Source: Mucilaginibacter_A sp964244955 (GTDB taxonomy: Bacteria > Bacteroidota > Bacteroidia > Sphingobacteriales > Sphingobacteriaceae). Taken from it: DNA of 64,000 nucleotides. Position numbers and translations under genes: made by a program. Positions 26,022 through 34,871 of the stretch are shown piece after piece (position 1 is the first letter of the stretch; each line of letters begins with the position of its first letter). Where the stretch lies: positions 31,378 through 95,377 of the forward strand of contig CAXTKQ010000001.1 of NCBI GenBank assembly GCA_964244955.1, in the 5' to 3' direction. The notes below the pieces were generated by a model, which had not been told where the DNA came from, ran no database searches, and saw only the letters and a program-made list of their open reading frames with translations.

Positions 26022-27293
26022 TTAAGGGTTGATTACGGTAGAGCCAACATTAAAGTTAAGGTCGGCAATGGCTTTTTGCAGGTTGTATTCCTGCTGGATC
26101 ACTTTCAGTTTGGTGTCTTTGTACGATTCAAAAAAGTCAACAAATTCAACCAAACCCATTTGTCTCGAACGGTAAGCCTGAACCACGTTTCCAAACAACT
26201 TATCGTAAGTGTTATAAAACGCTAAGTTATTTTTAGAGAACAATTGCAGGCTTAAATTATATTGTTCTACAGCCGTTACCACATCATTGCGTACTTGCAG
26301 GTCGCTGTTTTTAAGCACATTTTCCTGGTTTTGGATATTAAATTTTGCCGATTTGATATTGCCCTGGTTGCGGTTGAAAAACGGCAGCGGCAGGCTGATG
26401 GCCAAACCATAATAATTGGGCACGTAGTTACTGGCGCGGTCATAATCCACACCAATAGAAACATCAGGCACGGCAAGTGCTTTTTGGTACGATAAATTAT
26501 GGCCGGCCTGTGCCAAAGCAAATTTGCTGGCCTGGTAATCGCCGCGGTTTGCCTTGGCCGTATCAATCAAAGCATTGATGTTTAACGAAACAGGGGTGGT
26601 GGTTGGCGTGCTGATATCCGGTACGATAAACGTGGTTTCCTTAACCACCAGCAAGGTTTTCAAGTCGTTCTCCAACTCGTTGATCTGGCGTACATTCTCC
26701 ACCAAATCATTTTCCAAACCAAAAGCAACGGCTTGAAGGCGAACGACATCCCGCAAAGAAGAATTGCCAACGCTGTATTGGGTACTAATGGCTTTGACCA
26801 AATTATTGGAAGAAGCGATTTCGTACTGAAAAATGCGGTTTTGTTCGATCAGGTTGTGCAATTGGGCAAAATCAACTTGCATGTTGTAGCGCAGGTTGCG
26901 CAGCAAATCATTAAACTGGGCTTGCTGTATGCTGGCATCGTCTTGCGCCACTTTTATTTGCTTGCCCCTTTTGCCTGCCGTTAAAAATACCTGGCTGATC
27001 TGTGCGAAAAGTTGTCCGTTGCCGTTCGAGTGGTTAAAAAACCCCAATCCCCGGGAATACAAGTTTTGGTCGGTGCTTAAAGCCGGGTTGTCCCAAAGCC
27101 GGGCCTGCTGGATCAGTGCTTTGCTGGCATCCACATTGTACCGCTGCGCAATCAGGCTAAAGTTGTTTACCAGGAACCTTTTTTCGGCATCCTGAAATTT
27201 TAAGGTTAAAGTATCGGTTTGGTTTTGGGCATAAAGTGCTGCAGATAATGCCATAGCGGCAACTAAACTAACAGCAAATTTTAGTTTAAACAT
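26022..27293 (-). CDS. TolC-family outer membrane efflux channel (CzcC/CusC type, cassette 2)
   Basis: Outer-membrane channel of the second metal-efflux cassette, 423 residues. Signal peptide 1-22 (MFKLKFAVSLVAAMALSAALYAQ), then two OEP repeats with paired long helices and the conserved SLPLPFFNRNQGNIKSAKFN segment, ending ADLNFNVGSTVINP. It is paralogous to the channel at 17607-18899 but clearly divergent, so the duplication of the cassette is not recent. First gene of its operon; the start is the only ATG giving an intact signal peptide. Confidence 0.9.
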   Translation of the reverse strand: MFKLKFAVSLVAAMALSAALYAQNQTDTLTLKFQDAEKRFLVNNFSLIAQRYNVDASKALIQQARLWDNPALSTDQNLYSRGLGFFNHSNGNGQLFAQISQVFLTAGKRGKQIKVAQDDASIQQAQFNDLLRNLRYNMQVDFAQLHNLIEQNRIFQYEIASSNNLVKAISTQYSVGNSSLRDVVRLQAVAFGLENDLVENVRQINELENDLKTLLVVKETTFIVPDISTPTTTPVSLNINALIDTAKANRGDYQASKFALAQAGHNLSYQKALAVPDVSIGVDYDRASNYVPNYYGLAISLPLPFFNRNQGNIKSAKFNIQNQENVLKNSDLQVRNDVVTAVEQYNLSLQLFSKNNLAFYNTYDKLFGNVVQAYRSRQMGLVEFVDFFESYKDTKLKVIQQEYNLQKAIADLNFNVGSTVINP

Positions 27294-27411
27294 AGGTAGT
27301 AACTCAGATTATTTTTAGTTAACTGTTTCGATGGATGTTCTTTCTACGTAAAAAGGATACGTACGGCTTGTTATTAATGTAAAATAACAGTTAGCAATTG
27401 CATACTGCCCG

Positions 27412-27438
27412 GATGCTTCTTTTAGCAGCATAATTTTA
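27412..27438 (+). repeat. R1 repeat copy before glgB
   Basis: Core GATGCTTCTTTTA at 27412-27424 with tail GCAGCATAATTTTA. It sits in the 331-base divergent gap 27294-27624 between the efflux operon and glgB, which must also hold both promoters. No other feature is visible there. Confidence 0.8.
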
Positions 27439-27624
27439 GCGGCATAAATTAAAGGTCGCAATTTTGTGTATTATTACGGCGAAAATAGCTATTATTCTAG
27501 TTTTCGTTTGCAACTTTATTGTTATTAACCTGTTAAAAACATCGTTAAATTGCATGTAAACAACAAACTTTAAGCTGCAATTTATTTAAATACCTGTATT
27601 GTATATTTAGTAACCTAAAACACC

Positions 27625-29727
27625 ATGGCCAAAAAAGCAGTTTCCGCAACAGGTGAAGCAGTAAACAAAAATACTTCGCCCAAAGAAAAAAAAGTGCCGG
27701 CCACTAAAAAAGATGTGGTAAAAGAAGCATCAACACGCACTAAAAAAATTAACGGTACGGAAGCCGCTGTTTTGGAAACCAGCCCTGCCGAAACAGAAAC
27801 CAGCCAAGCCATCAGCTTAAACCCAGTTGAAGTTTACAGCCGCTTTACCGATTTTGATATTAGTTTGTTTAAAGGCGGCAAGCATTACCGTTTGTACGAA
27901 CTGTTTGGTTCGCACACGACGGAACATAAAGGTGTAACCGGAACATATTTTGCCGTTTGGGCACCCAATGCAGAAAAAGTTGCCGTCATGGGCGATTTTA
28001 ACGGTTGGGACAAACACAGCCATCCGCTTTTTGTGCGTTGGGACGGTTCCGGTATTTGGGAAGGTTTTATCCCGTACGTGGGCGATGGCGCAATTTATAA
28101 ATATGCCATCCGCTCTTTTTATGGCGAAGAACTGGAAAAAGGCGATCCGTTTGCTTTGCGCTGGGAAGAACCGCCGCGTACAGCTTCCATCGTAACGCAT
28201 ACTTATTTTGAATGGAAAGATTCGGATTGGATGAAAACGCGCCATCAGCATAATGCGTTAACCAGCCCGTACTCCGTTTACGAGGTGCATTTTGGTTCCT
28301 GGGCGCGCAACCCAAAAAAACCTGAACAGTTTTTAGGCTATCGCGAAATGGCCGACGTGATGGTGAAATACGTAAAAGACATGGGTTTTACCCACGTGGA
28401 GTTTATGCCGCTGGCCGAGCATCCGTATTATCCAAGCTGGGGCTATCAAATTACTGGTTATTTTGCGGCCAGTACGCGTTACGGTTCCCCGCAGGACTTA
28501 ATGTTTTTAGTTGATCAATTTCATGAAGCCGGGATTGGTGTGATAATGGATTGGGTGCCTTCTCATTTTCCGGGCGATGCACACGGCCTTTTCCGTTTCG
28601 ATGGCACCAGTTTGTACGAGCATGAAGATCCGCGTAAAGGCTTCCATCCCGATTGGAAATCCTACATTTTTAATTACGGCAGAAACGAGGTTAAATCTTT
28701 TCTGATTAGCAACGCCTTGTTTTGGCTGGACCGTTACCACATTGACGGTTTGCGGGTTGATGCCGTAGCTTCCATGTTGTATTTAGATTATTCGCGCGAG
28801 GCAGGCGGGTGGGAGCCAAACATTTACGGAGGCAACGAAAACCTGGAAGCCATCCAGTTTTTGCGCGAATTTAACGAAGCGGTTTACGGCAATTATGCCG
28901 ATGTGCAAACCATTGCCGAAGAATCTACTTCGTTTCCTGGCGTAAGCAAACCAACTTATTTGGGCGGTTTGGGTTTTGGCATGAAATGGATGATGGGCTG
29001 GATGCACGATACCATCAAGTATTTTCAGGAAGACCCGATCAACCGGAAATATCATCACCAGCAAATCACTTTCAGCTTGCTGTATGTTTTTACCGAAAAT
29101 TTTATGTTGCCGCTTTCGCATGATGAAATTGTTTACGGCAAGCATTCTATGATCAATAAAATGCCGGGAGACGAATGGCAGAAGTTTGCCAATTTGCGCG
29201 CATTGTACAGCTACATGTTCACGCATCCGGGAGCAAAACTGCTGTTTATGGGCGATGAGTTTGCGCAATCAGCAGAATGGGCTTTTGGCAAATCGTTGGA
29301 CTGGCATTTGCTGCAATACCGGCCGCACCAAGGCATGCAAGATTTGGTGAAAGCGTTGAACCAACTGTACAAAACCGAACCGGCTTTGTACGAAAAAGCT
29401 TTTACGGGCGAAGGTTTTGAGTGGATTGATGACGGCAACGCTACGGATTCTGTGCTGCTTTACATCCGAAAAGGGAACGACCCGAAAGATGATTTGGTGG
29501 TGGCCTTAAATTTAACGCCGGTTGTGCGCACCGGTTTTCGTATCGGCGTTCCTGCTGCCGGAACGTGGAAAGAAATTTTTAATTCCGATGATTTGGATTT
29601 TTGGGGAAGCGGGATTGTCAACCCAAAACCTTTAAAATCGGAAGACGTTGCATGGAATTATCGAAACCAATCGGTGCAATTAACCTTGCCGCCTTTAAGC
29701 GTTTCGGTATTAAAAAAGGTTGGATAA
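27625..29727 (+). CDS. glgB: 1,4-alpha-glucan branching enzyme
   Basis: Transfers alpha-1,4-glucan segments to alpha-1,6 positions during glycogen synthesis. Domains: a Lys/Ala/Thr/Glu-rich N-terminal tail of about 70 residues; a CBM48 domain (about 75-185, FAVWAPNAEKVAVMGDFNGWD); the GH13 barrel with HVEFMPLAEHP, nucleophile Asp near 379 (DGLRVDAVASM), acid/base Glu near 431 (AEESTSFPGV) and transition-state Asp in LPLSHDEIVYGK; and a C-terminal all-beta domain. The basic tail is unusual and probably disordered; it includes an R1 core in the VKEAS frame (27719-27730). No other glg gene is adjacent. The stop codon TAA is the first part of an R2 core. Confidence 0.95.
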   Translation: MAKKAVSATGEAVNKNTSPKEKKVPATKKDVVKEASTRTKKINGTEAAVLETSPAETETSQAISLNPVEVYSRFTDFDISLFKGGKHYRLYELFGSHTTEHKGVTGTYFAVWAPNAEKVAVMGDFNGWDKHSHPLFVRWDGSGIWEGFIPYVGDGAIYKYAIRSFYGEELEKGDPFALRWEEPPRTASIVTHTYFEWKDSDWMKTRHQHNALTSPYSVYEVHFGSWARNPKKPEQFLGYREMADVMVKYVKDMGFTHVEFMPLAEHPYYPSWGYQITGYFAASTRYGSPQDLMFLVDQFHEAGIGVIMDWVPSHFPGDAHGLFRFDGTSLYEHEDPRKGFHPDWKSYIFNYGRNEVKSFLISNALFWLDRYHIDGLRVDAVASMLYLDYSREAGGWEPNIYGGNENLEAIQFLREFNEAVYGNYADVQTIAEESTSFPGVSKPTYLGGLGFGMKWMMGWMHDTIKYFQEDPINRKYHHQQITFSLLYVFTENFMLPLSHDEIVYGKHSMINKMPGDEWQKFANLRALYSYMFTHPGAKLLFMGDEFAQSAEWAFGKSLDWHLLQYRPHQGMQDLVKALNQLYKTEPALYEKAFTGEGFEWIDDGNATDSVLLYIRKGNDPKDDLVVALNLTPVVRTGFRIGVPAAGTWKEIFNSDDLDFWGSGIVNPKPLKSEDVAWNYRNQSVQLTLPPLSVSVLKKVG

Positions 29728-29778
29728 AAACAGTATCAATTTAAATTTACATAAGCCGGTTTAGCAAGCCGGCTTTTT
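29725..29778 (+). terminator. R2 core at the glgB stop, then terminator hairpin
   Basis: The TAA stop (29725-29727) begins the R2 core TAAAAACAGTATC. It is followed by the stem AAGCCGG (29753-29759) / CCGGCTT (29769-29775) and a T-run, a typical intrinsic terminator. Confidence 0.65.
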
Positions 29779-29781
29779 GCT

Positions 29782-29889
29782 GATGCTTCTTTTAGCACAT
29801 AAAAATTATAGTTTATTGTTGATGGTTCATCGTTGATAGTTAATGGTTCATTGTTGACACCAAATTTATAGTGCTAAAAGAAGCATTGG
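29782..29889. repeat. Inverted R1 pair around a quasi-periodic GTTGATGGTTCA repeat
   Basis: R1 units at 29782-29810 (plus) and 29857-29889 (minus) form an inverted pair. Between them, 29812-29856 is an imperfect tandem of TTGATGGTTCA / TTGATAGTTAATGGTTCA words. A similar word series occurs at about 46099-46150. The whole gap 29779-29939 is repeat-derived. Confidence 0.75.
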
Positions 29890-29939
29890 TGTTTTTAAAA
29901 AAAGCTTAAACCACCTTATCATATAATTTATTAACAAAA

Positions 29940-30944
29940 ATGAAGATATTTAAAAACAAAGCTTTTTTAACATTTGCCTTTTTTATACTGCTTGCCACGG
30001 TTGGGTTTAAAAAAAACGATGTTAAAGCTGCGCCGGGTAACGACGGCAACAGAAAAAAATTTAGGGTAGTAGGTTATTTTCGGTATGAAGGCAATTTAAA
30101 TGCCCAAGCCAGTGCCATCAGCTTCAATAGGCTCACCCATCTTAACGTGGCTTTTATCAACCCGGATAGCAATGGCATTTTTATGGTAAACGCAGATTTA
30201 AAAAAGGTGGCTGCAATGGCCCATCGTCAAGGCGTACAAATTTTGGTTTCCATTGGCGGCGGCAACCCGCCTGCATATCTCAGTAAATTAATAAACCAGG
30301 CCAATCAGGCCACGCTGATAGCAAACCTTGTTGAGTTGACTACCAATAATAATTTGGACGGAATTGATGTTGACCTCGAAGGAAGTTTTGTAGATGAAAA
30401 CTATGAATCATTTGTGGTTAACCTTGCTGCGGCACTTAAAGCCAAAAAGAAACTGATCACCGCTGCAGTTGCTACCGCTTATAAAGACAGGTACACAGAC
30501 AAGGCATTGGCAAAGTATGATTTTATAAACGTGATGTCTTACGATAAAACAGGGCCCTGGAACCTGAATAATGCGGGCCAGCATGCTCCATATGATATGG
30601 CTGTTGCAGACTTGGCCTATTGGAATGATATCCGGATGATAGCTAAAGAGAAACTAAGCTTAGGCGTACCGTTTTATGGTTATGGTTTTGGCGCCAATGC
30701 CCCCGCTAGCCTTGCATTTAAAGATATTATAACAGCTTACCCGGGAGCGGAGGACAAAGATGAAGTGGTTATAAACGGTGGCGGCACAATTTATTACAAC
30801 GGCATCCCTACCATAAAAAGCAAAACCGAGCTGGCACTTGATAAAGCAGGCGGTATCATGATGTGGCAATTGCTTCAGGATGCCAGCGGGACTAATTCAT
30901 TGCTTGGTACAATTAATACCGTAATCAAAGCACGCAAAAAATGA
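29940..30944 (+). CDS. Glycoside hydrolase family 18 protein (chitinase-like)
   Basis: Probable secreted or periplasmic chitinase/endo-N-acetylglucosaminidase. The N-terminus has a hydrophobic export signal (about 8-25) without a lipobox. The GH18 barrel is recognised by VVGYFRYEGN, LTHLNVAFI, ILVSIGGGNP (SxGG motif) and DGIDVDLEG (about residues 140-148), in which the last Glu is the catalytic acid. FINVMSYDKTGPWN and GGIMMWQLLQDA complete the family pattern. At 334 residues it is a single-domain enzyme with no visible carbohydrate-binding module. It stands alone in its orientation, so its target polymer cannot be judged from context. Confidence 0.88.
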   Translation: MKIFKNKAFLTFAFFILLATVGFKKNDVKAAPGNDGNRKKFRVVGYFRYEGNLNAQASAISFNRLTHLNVAFINPDSNGIFMVNADLKKVAAMAHRQGVQILVSIGGGNPPAYLSKLINQANQATLIANLVELTTNNNLDGIDVDLEGSFVDENYESFVVNLAAALKAKKKLITAAVATAYKDRYTDKALAKYDFINVMSYDKTGPWNLNNAGQHAPYDMAVADLAYWNDIRMIAKEKLSLGVPFYGYGFGANAPASLAFKDIITAYPGAEDKDEVVINGGGTIYYNGIPTIKSKTELALDKAGGIMMWQLLQDASGTNSLLGTINTVIKARKK

Positions 30945-30969
30945 TCAGTGAAAATAAACCAGTTTGCCA

Positions 30970-30996
30970 ATGCTTCTTTTATCGGGTAAATTTTAT
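30970..30996 (+). repeat. R1 copy providing the stop codon of the NarL-like regulator
   Basis: Core ATGCTTCTTTTA at 30970-30981, tail to 30996. On the minus strand the TATAAA part of the tail contains the TAA stop (30993-30995) of the response regulator gene. Confidence 0.8.
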
Positions 30997-31646
30997 ACTT
31001 CCATAATCCCTTTTTTAATGGCATAAATCACCAAACCCACAATGTTTTTAGACCCTGTTTTTTCAAACAATTTCGTGCGGTAACCTTCTACCGTTCGCAC
31101 GCTTAAAAAAAGTTTGTCGGCAATTTCGGTGTTTTGTTTTTCCTGGCAAATCAATTTTAAAACCTCGATTTCGCGTTCGTTCAGTTCGGTTTCTTCTTTG
31201 CTTTTTCCGCGCAGCGAACTTTTTTCCATAAACTGTTTTACCAACGAAATGGAAAGGTGTTCATTAAAATAATAGCCTTTTTTATGCACGGTAAAAACAG
31301 CATCAATAATTTCCTGCGGCTCGGCGTTTTTTAATAAATAGCCGCAGGCCCCGGCTTTCATCATGTCCAGAATGTATTTGTCTTCGTTGAACATAGACAA
31401 AGCCAGCACTTTCACATGGCTAAAATTTTGCTGGATATGCGCCGTCGCCTGCATCCCGTCCATTTCGGGCATTTTAATGTCCATTAAAACCACATCCGGG
31501 TTTTTAAAGGCCAATTGTTTAACCAGTTCAATCCCGTTTCCGGCCTCAAACAAAATGTTCAGATCGGCACAATCTTCCAGCGTGGCTTTCAAACCTTCCC
31601 TGAAAATTTTATGGTCATCGGCGATGGCTAAGTTTATGACAGGCAT
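30993..31646 (-). CDS. NarL/LuxR-family response regulator
   Basis: Two-component response regulator: receiver domain 1-120 with acidic pair ADDHK, phospho-acceptor D56 (VVLMDIKMPEMDG) and Lys in LLKNAEP; then the LuxR-type helix-turn-helix (about 152-212, LNEREIEVLKLICQEKQNTEIADKL read in two parts and SVRTVEGYRTKLFEKTG). At 217 residues it has standard length. It is the last gene of a membrane protein - kinase - regulator operon on the minus strand and starts 43 bases after the kinase stop. Codons 115-119 (DAVFTV) overlap an R2-type core. Target genes are unknown. Confidence 0.92.
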   Translation of the reverse strand: MPVINLAIADDHKIFREGLKATLEDCADLNILFEAGNGIELVKQLAFKNPDVVLMDIKMPEMDGMQATAHIQQNFSHVKVLALSMFNEDKYILDMMKAGACGYLLKNAEPQEIIDAVFTVHKKGYYFNEHLSISLVKQFMEKSSLRGKSKEETELNEREIEVLKLICQEKQNTEIADKLFLSVRTVEGYRTKLFEKTGSKNIVGLVIYAIKKGIMEV

Positions 31647-31688
31647 AGTAGTTTTTTTATCGTTAAAATTAATATTATCGCTTGAAAA

Positions 31689-32477
31689 TCAAGTAACTAA
31701 ATTAATTTTTATTTCTGCCGACATGCCTTCGCCCGGCCTTGATTTAATTTCGATTTGCCCTTTGATAAAATCCGTTCGGCTTTGCATGTTTTTTAAGCCC
31801 GAGCCGTTTTTGTAAGCAGCCACATCAAAGCCCAAACCATTGTCCTGGTAAGTTAAAACCAACGTTTCGTGGCCCGACACCAAATTTATGCCGATAAAAG
31901 AAGCATGTGCATGTTTGATGGAATTGCCAAAAAGTTCTTGCACAATGCGGTAAAGCGTAACTTCGATTTCCGGCGTAAACCGGTTTTGTAAAGTTTCGTG
32001 CTTAAAACTTACTTCGATGCCCGTGTTTTGCTGTATCTTTTTGCAGAAGTCGGACAAGGCTTCCACCAAACCAAAATCGGTCAGCAGCGGCGGCCTTACA
32101 TTTTGGATAATACTGCGGATTTCCTGGATGCACTCGTCAATCAAATTCCGCGTACTGCTTAACAGCGGAATTGCTTGTTCATCGGCTGCGCATGTTTTAT
32201 TCAAACGGTGCAAATTGAGCTTTACGGCCGATAAAACCTGGCCCACGCTGTCGTGCAGGTCTTCGGCCAGCCTTTTGCGCTCGCTTTCCTGCGTTTCTAA
32301 AATGGCGCGCAGCAAATCGTTTTGTTTTTCGATCTGTAAATTCCTTTTTTCTTCCTGGTTCCTGATCATTTTCCGCTGGTAAATAATCACAAACAGGAAC
32401 AAAAAAACAATCAATAAAACTACGACAACGGTGCCAACTATTAATACGAACGTGAGACTGTTTTCTGAGTTTTGCAA
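31689..32477 (-). CDS. NarX/LiaS-type sensor histidine kinase
   Basis: Histidine kinase of the HisKA_3 type: one N-terminal TM (about 8-33), a short coiled coil, the dimerisation/phospho-acceptor helix with H75 (AEDLHDSVGQVLSAV), and a HATPase_c domain with N box (ELFGNSIKHAHA) and DNGLGFD. At 262 residues it has no sensory domain of its own, so the signal probably comes from the membrane protein encoded just upstream. The start is a TTG at 32477, inside the end of that gene (37-base overlap), which implies translational coupling. Residues about 191-201 (ASFIGINLVS), right after the N box, are encoded by an R1 repeat with its tail. Confidence 0.88.
   Translation of the reverse strand: MQNSENSLTFVLIVGTVVVVLLIVFLFLFVIIYQRKMIRNQEEKRNLQIEKQNDLLRAILETQESERKRLAEDLHDSVGQVLSAVKLNLHRLNKTCAADEQAIPLLSSTRNLIDECIQEIRSIIQNVRPPLLTDFGLVEALSDFCKKIQQNTGIEVSFKHETLQNRFTPEIEVTLYRIVQELFGNSIKHAHASFIGINLVSGHETLVLTYQDNGLGFDVAAYKNGSGLKNMQSRTDFIKGQIEIKSRPGEGMSAEIKINLVT
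31877..31907 (-). repeat. In-frame R1 repeat inside the kinase gene
   Basis: Core 31895-31906 and tail CACCAAATTTATGCCGA (31878-31894), minus orientation, a near-perfect copy of the intergenic units. Translated as ASFIGINLV in the ATPase domain. Confidence 0.85.
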
Positions 32478-33076
32478 GATAATCCGATAGCAAATAATGT
32501 GTTGGAGATAATGTTAGAAATGGCGTTAATGATAAAATAATCTTTTGCCTGTATTTTTTCTGCAACCATGTATAAAAATATGGTAAAAGAAAAATAAATC
32601 AGCACGCCCGAATTGATCCAAAAAAGAGCCTGTTTTTCTATTTCCATAGAATCCTGCCGGTTAAATATCTGGTAAAAAAACAACAATGAAACGATGATCA
32701 GGTAAATTCCCAAAGCCGTATTGGCCCAACCCGGATATTTTTGGATGCCCTGTATTGCAACAAAAATTATGATAAACAAAGTTGCAAGCGTGCCGGCATA
32801 CAACGTAAAATTTTTAGCATGTAAACTGTAAAAAGACCGATAATAAAAGAATGTGTAAAAAAATATCGTAATCAAAATTAAGAAATACAGAAGCGGATGG
32901 TTATATTTCATATGTATGTATTTCATATAACTTAGCCACATCAAGAAATCTATCAAAAAGCTAAGCAAAAAAAATAAAGCAACTGTTTTTAACGTATTGT
33001 TTAAATTTTTATAGTTAAAAACAGCCGCAATACATGGCAATAACCCCGATGCAAAACCTATGTAGTATAATATCAT
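32441..33076 (-). CDS. Multi-pass membrane protein, putative sensory partner of the kinase
   Basis: I do not recognise a named family. The 211-residue protein is almost entirely hydrophobic with about seven predicted membrane segments, short loops and Lys/Tyr-rich connectors, and a polar tail (SCKTQKTVSRSY). It is the first gene of a three-gene operon with a sensor-less histidine kinase, whose start lies inside its 3' end, and a NarL-type regulator. By inference it detects the signal or anchors the kinase. An alternative is an unrelated membrane protein that is merely co-transcribed. No catalytic motif is visible. Confidence 0.75.
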   Translation of the reverse strand: MILYYIGFASGLLPCIAAVFNYKNLNNTLKTVALFFLLSFLIDFLMWLSYMKYIHMKYNHPLLYFLILITIFFYTFFYYRSFYSLHAKNFTLYAGTLATLFIIIFVAIQGIQKYPGWANTALGIYLIIVSLLFFYQIFNRQDSMEIEKQALFWINSGVLIYFSFTIFLYMVAEKIQAKDYFIINAISNIISNTLFAIGLSCKTQKTVSRSY

Positions 33077-33111
33077 TTTAGTTTTAACAATTTAAAACCG
33101 AATCAAACAAT

Positions 33112-33534
33112 TTACGGGCAACCTTTTGTTTCCGGGCAAGGCCATGACTGGTCATAAGAATTAAATTCGCCAGTCCTGTCAGCATTTGCCTCGGCCATAG
33201 TTACATGAAGCTGAATATCTTCTTTTAAGCTATCGTTTGTATGGTTGGGCAATTGGTCTTTCCCATGTTCATCTACACCAGTTAAAATCAACTGCCTGTG
33301 GCCCTTGTCGTCCAACGCATAGTGCATCCGGATGCCGACACAGCCTCTTTGCTTGAGTAATTTCACAATCACATCCCTGCCAAAAAAGTGGGATGTCGTA
33401 ATTGTTTTGTCGTTGATCTTTCGGTAATTGCCCGTCCAAAGCCTCACTTTTTCTAAAGAGATCGGCCCTCCGACACGTTCAAGTTTTCCTCTCCTGAAGT
33501 CGTTTTCTTCATTTACTGATTTTTCTGTTTCCAT
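33112..33534 (-). CDS. Conserved hypothetical protein, 140 residues
   Basis: Soluble, polar protein without signal peptide or membrane segment; function not recognised. Notable are the central VRLWTGNYRKIN / TSHFFGRDVIVKLLKQRGCVGIRMHYALDD stretch and a C-terminal tail WPCPETKGCP with two cysteines. The second part (HYALDDKGHRQLILTGVDEHG) reads as a compact alpha/beta domain. The gene starts at an ATG at 33534 and ends 35 bases before the membrane-protein gene of the kinase operon, so co-transcription is possible. Confidence 0.7.
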   Translation of the reverse strand: METEKSVNEENDFRRGKLERVGGPISLEKVRLWTGNYRKINDKTITTSHFFGRDVIVKLLKQRGCVGIRMHYALDDKGHRQLILTGVDEHGKDQLPNHTNDSLKEDIQLHVTMAEANADRTGEFNSYDQSWPCPETKGCP

Positions 33535-33794
33535 GGTTTTTGGTTTTTGTTTAGGATAAATTTAATACAAAAGCTTTGATAATTTATATTGATGCCTTAA
33601 TTAAAAAGCAAAAATTATTTGTGCAAAAATTGGTAAATGCCTAAAAATGAGTTGTTAAAAGAAGTATTTTTTTTAACCTGATGAAAAGATTCCGTAGCAT
33701 CACGATGAAGATTACGTAATTTTACGCATCCAAAAAAAGAGGTCAAAAGCGTGTTTATGCTTGAAAAAGGGATTTTTCAAAAACCGTGTAAAAT
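33535..33794. other. Gene-free stretch upstream of the hypothetical gene
   Basis: AT-rich sequence without a plausible gene. It holds a degenerate R1-like copy (TTAAAAGAAGTA near 33656) and the short palindrome CGTAATTTTACG (about 33715-33726). The promoter of the gene starting at 33534 should lie here, but I cannot place it. Confidence 0.5.
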
Positions 33795-33869
33795 AAAAGA
33801 AGCCGGTTAAAAAACCAGCTTCTTTTGTTTATTGGCAGATGCTTCTTTTAGCACCTAAAAATTGGTGTA
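33795..33869 (-). terminator. Terminator hairpin and R1 copy after gapA
   Basis: Stem 33795-33808 (AAAAGAAGCCGGTT) with 33813-33826, one C/A mismatch, flanked by A/T runs: an intrinsic terminator for the minus-strand gapA operon. The R1 unit at 33838-33869 (core GATGCTTCTTTTA, tail CACCTAAAAATTGGTGTA) lies between it and the gapA stop. Confidence 0.7.
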
Positions 33870-33871
33870 GG

Positions 33872-34867
33872 TTACAGTTTGCCTACCACTTCTGCAATAT
33901 CAACCAATTTGTTGGAGTAGCCCCACTCGTTATCGTACCAGGCCACCACTTTTACAAACTTATCGTTTAAAGCGATACCGGCACCAGCATCAAAAATACA
34001 AGTGCGCGGGTCGCCTAAAAAATCCTGGGAAACCACATCGTCTTCGGTATAACCCATGATGCCTTTCAGTTCGCCTTCTGATGCTTCTTTCATGGCATTT
34101 TTAATGTCTTCGTACGAAGCTGGGTTTGTAAGTTTAACAGTTAAATCAACCACAGAAACATCAGGCACCGGAACCCGGAAAGACATACCGGTCAGTTTTC
34201 CTTTTAAAGCAGGGATCACCAACGTAACCGCTTTGGCAGCACCGGTTGATGACGGGATGATATTTTGTGAAGCGCCGCGGCCGCCCCTCCAGTCTTTGTG
34301 CGACGGGCCGTCAACTGTTTTTTGTGTTGCGGTAGTTGCGTGTACCGTGCTCATTAAACCTTCTTCAATACCAAATTTATCGTTCAGCACCTTGGCCAAA
34401 GGGGCCAGGCAATTGGTGGTACAGCTTGCGTTGGAAATAATGGTTTGGTCGGCTTTTAATTCTTTATCGTTCACGCCCATTACAAAAGTAGGCGTATCGT
34501 CTTTTGCCGGGGCAGACATCACTACTTTTTTTGCGCCTGCATCAATATGTTTTTGGGCAAGTTCTTTGGTCAAAAACAAACCGGTTGATTCGATGATCAC
34601 TTCGGCACCAACTTCGCCCCATTTCAGGTTGGCCGGGTCTTTTTCGGCGGTAACGCGGATGGTTTTGCCATCCACAACCAAATGGCCTTCTTTAACTTCA
34701 ATGGTGCCGTTAAATTCGCCGTGGGTAGAATCGTATTTCAACATGTAGGCCATGTATTCCGGGTCTACCAAATCATTGATCCCAACGATTTCAATTTCCG
34801 GCCGGGTAATAGCAGCGCGGAAAGCCAAACGGCCGATACGGCCAAAGCCGTTGATTCCTATTTTCAT
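33872..34867 (-). CDS. gapA: Type I glyceraldehyde-3-phosphate dehydrogenase
   Basis: Converts glyceraldehyde 3-phosphate, NAD+ and phosphate to 1,3-bisphosphoglycerate. N-terminal Rossmann fold (IGINGFGRIGRLAFRAA), the D at the end of the second strand (GINDLVDPEYMAYMLKYDS) that favours NAD, the catalytic SNASCTTNCLAP near 150, substrate-phosphate residues (TVDGPSHKDWRGGRGA) and the C-terminal WYDNEWGYSNKLVD. At 331 residues it is full length. It is the third gene of a tight operon: the BadF-type kinase stop lies 4 bases upstream, and pfkA precedes that. Co-expression of pfkA and gapA is a glycolytic arrangement. Confidence 0.97.
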   Translation of the reverse strand: MKIGINGFGRIGRLAFRAAITRPEIEIVGINDLVDPEYMAYMLKYDSTHGEFNGTIEVKEGHLVVDGKTIRVTAEKDPANLKWGEVGAEVIIESTGLFLTKELAQKHIDAGAKKVVMSAPAKDDTPTFVMGVNDKELKADQTIISNASCTTNCLAPLAKVLNDKFGIEEGLMSTVHATTATQKTVDGPSHKDWRGGRGASQNIIPSSTGAAKAVTLVIPALKGKLTGMSFRVPVPDVSVVDLTVKLTNPASYEDIKNAMKEASEGELKGIMGYTEDDVVSQDFLGDPRTCIFDAGAGIALNDKFVKVVAWYDNEWGYSNKLVDIAEVVGKL

Positions 34868-34871
34868 AATT

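Noticed and set aside
27625..27835. Basic N-terminal tail of GlgB as a separate histone-like gene
   Set aside because: The frame is continuous with the enzyme, and there is no stop or internal ribosome-binding site; it is just an extended tail.
33715..33726. CGTAATTTTACG palindrome as an operator
   Set aside because: Short, AT-rich and isolated, without a regulator gene next to it; not enough to support a claim.
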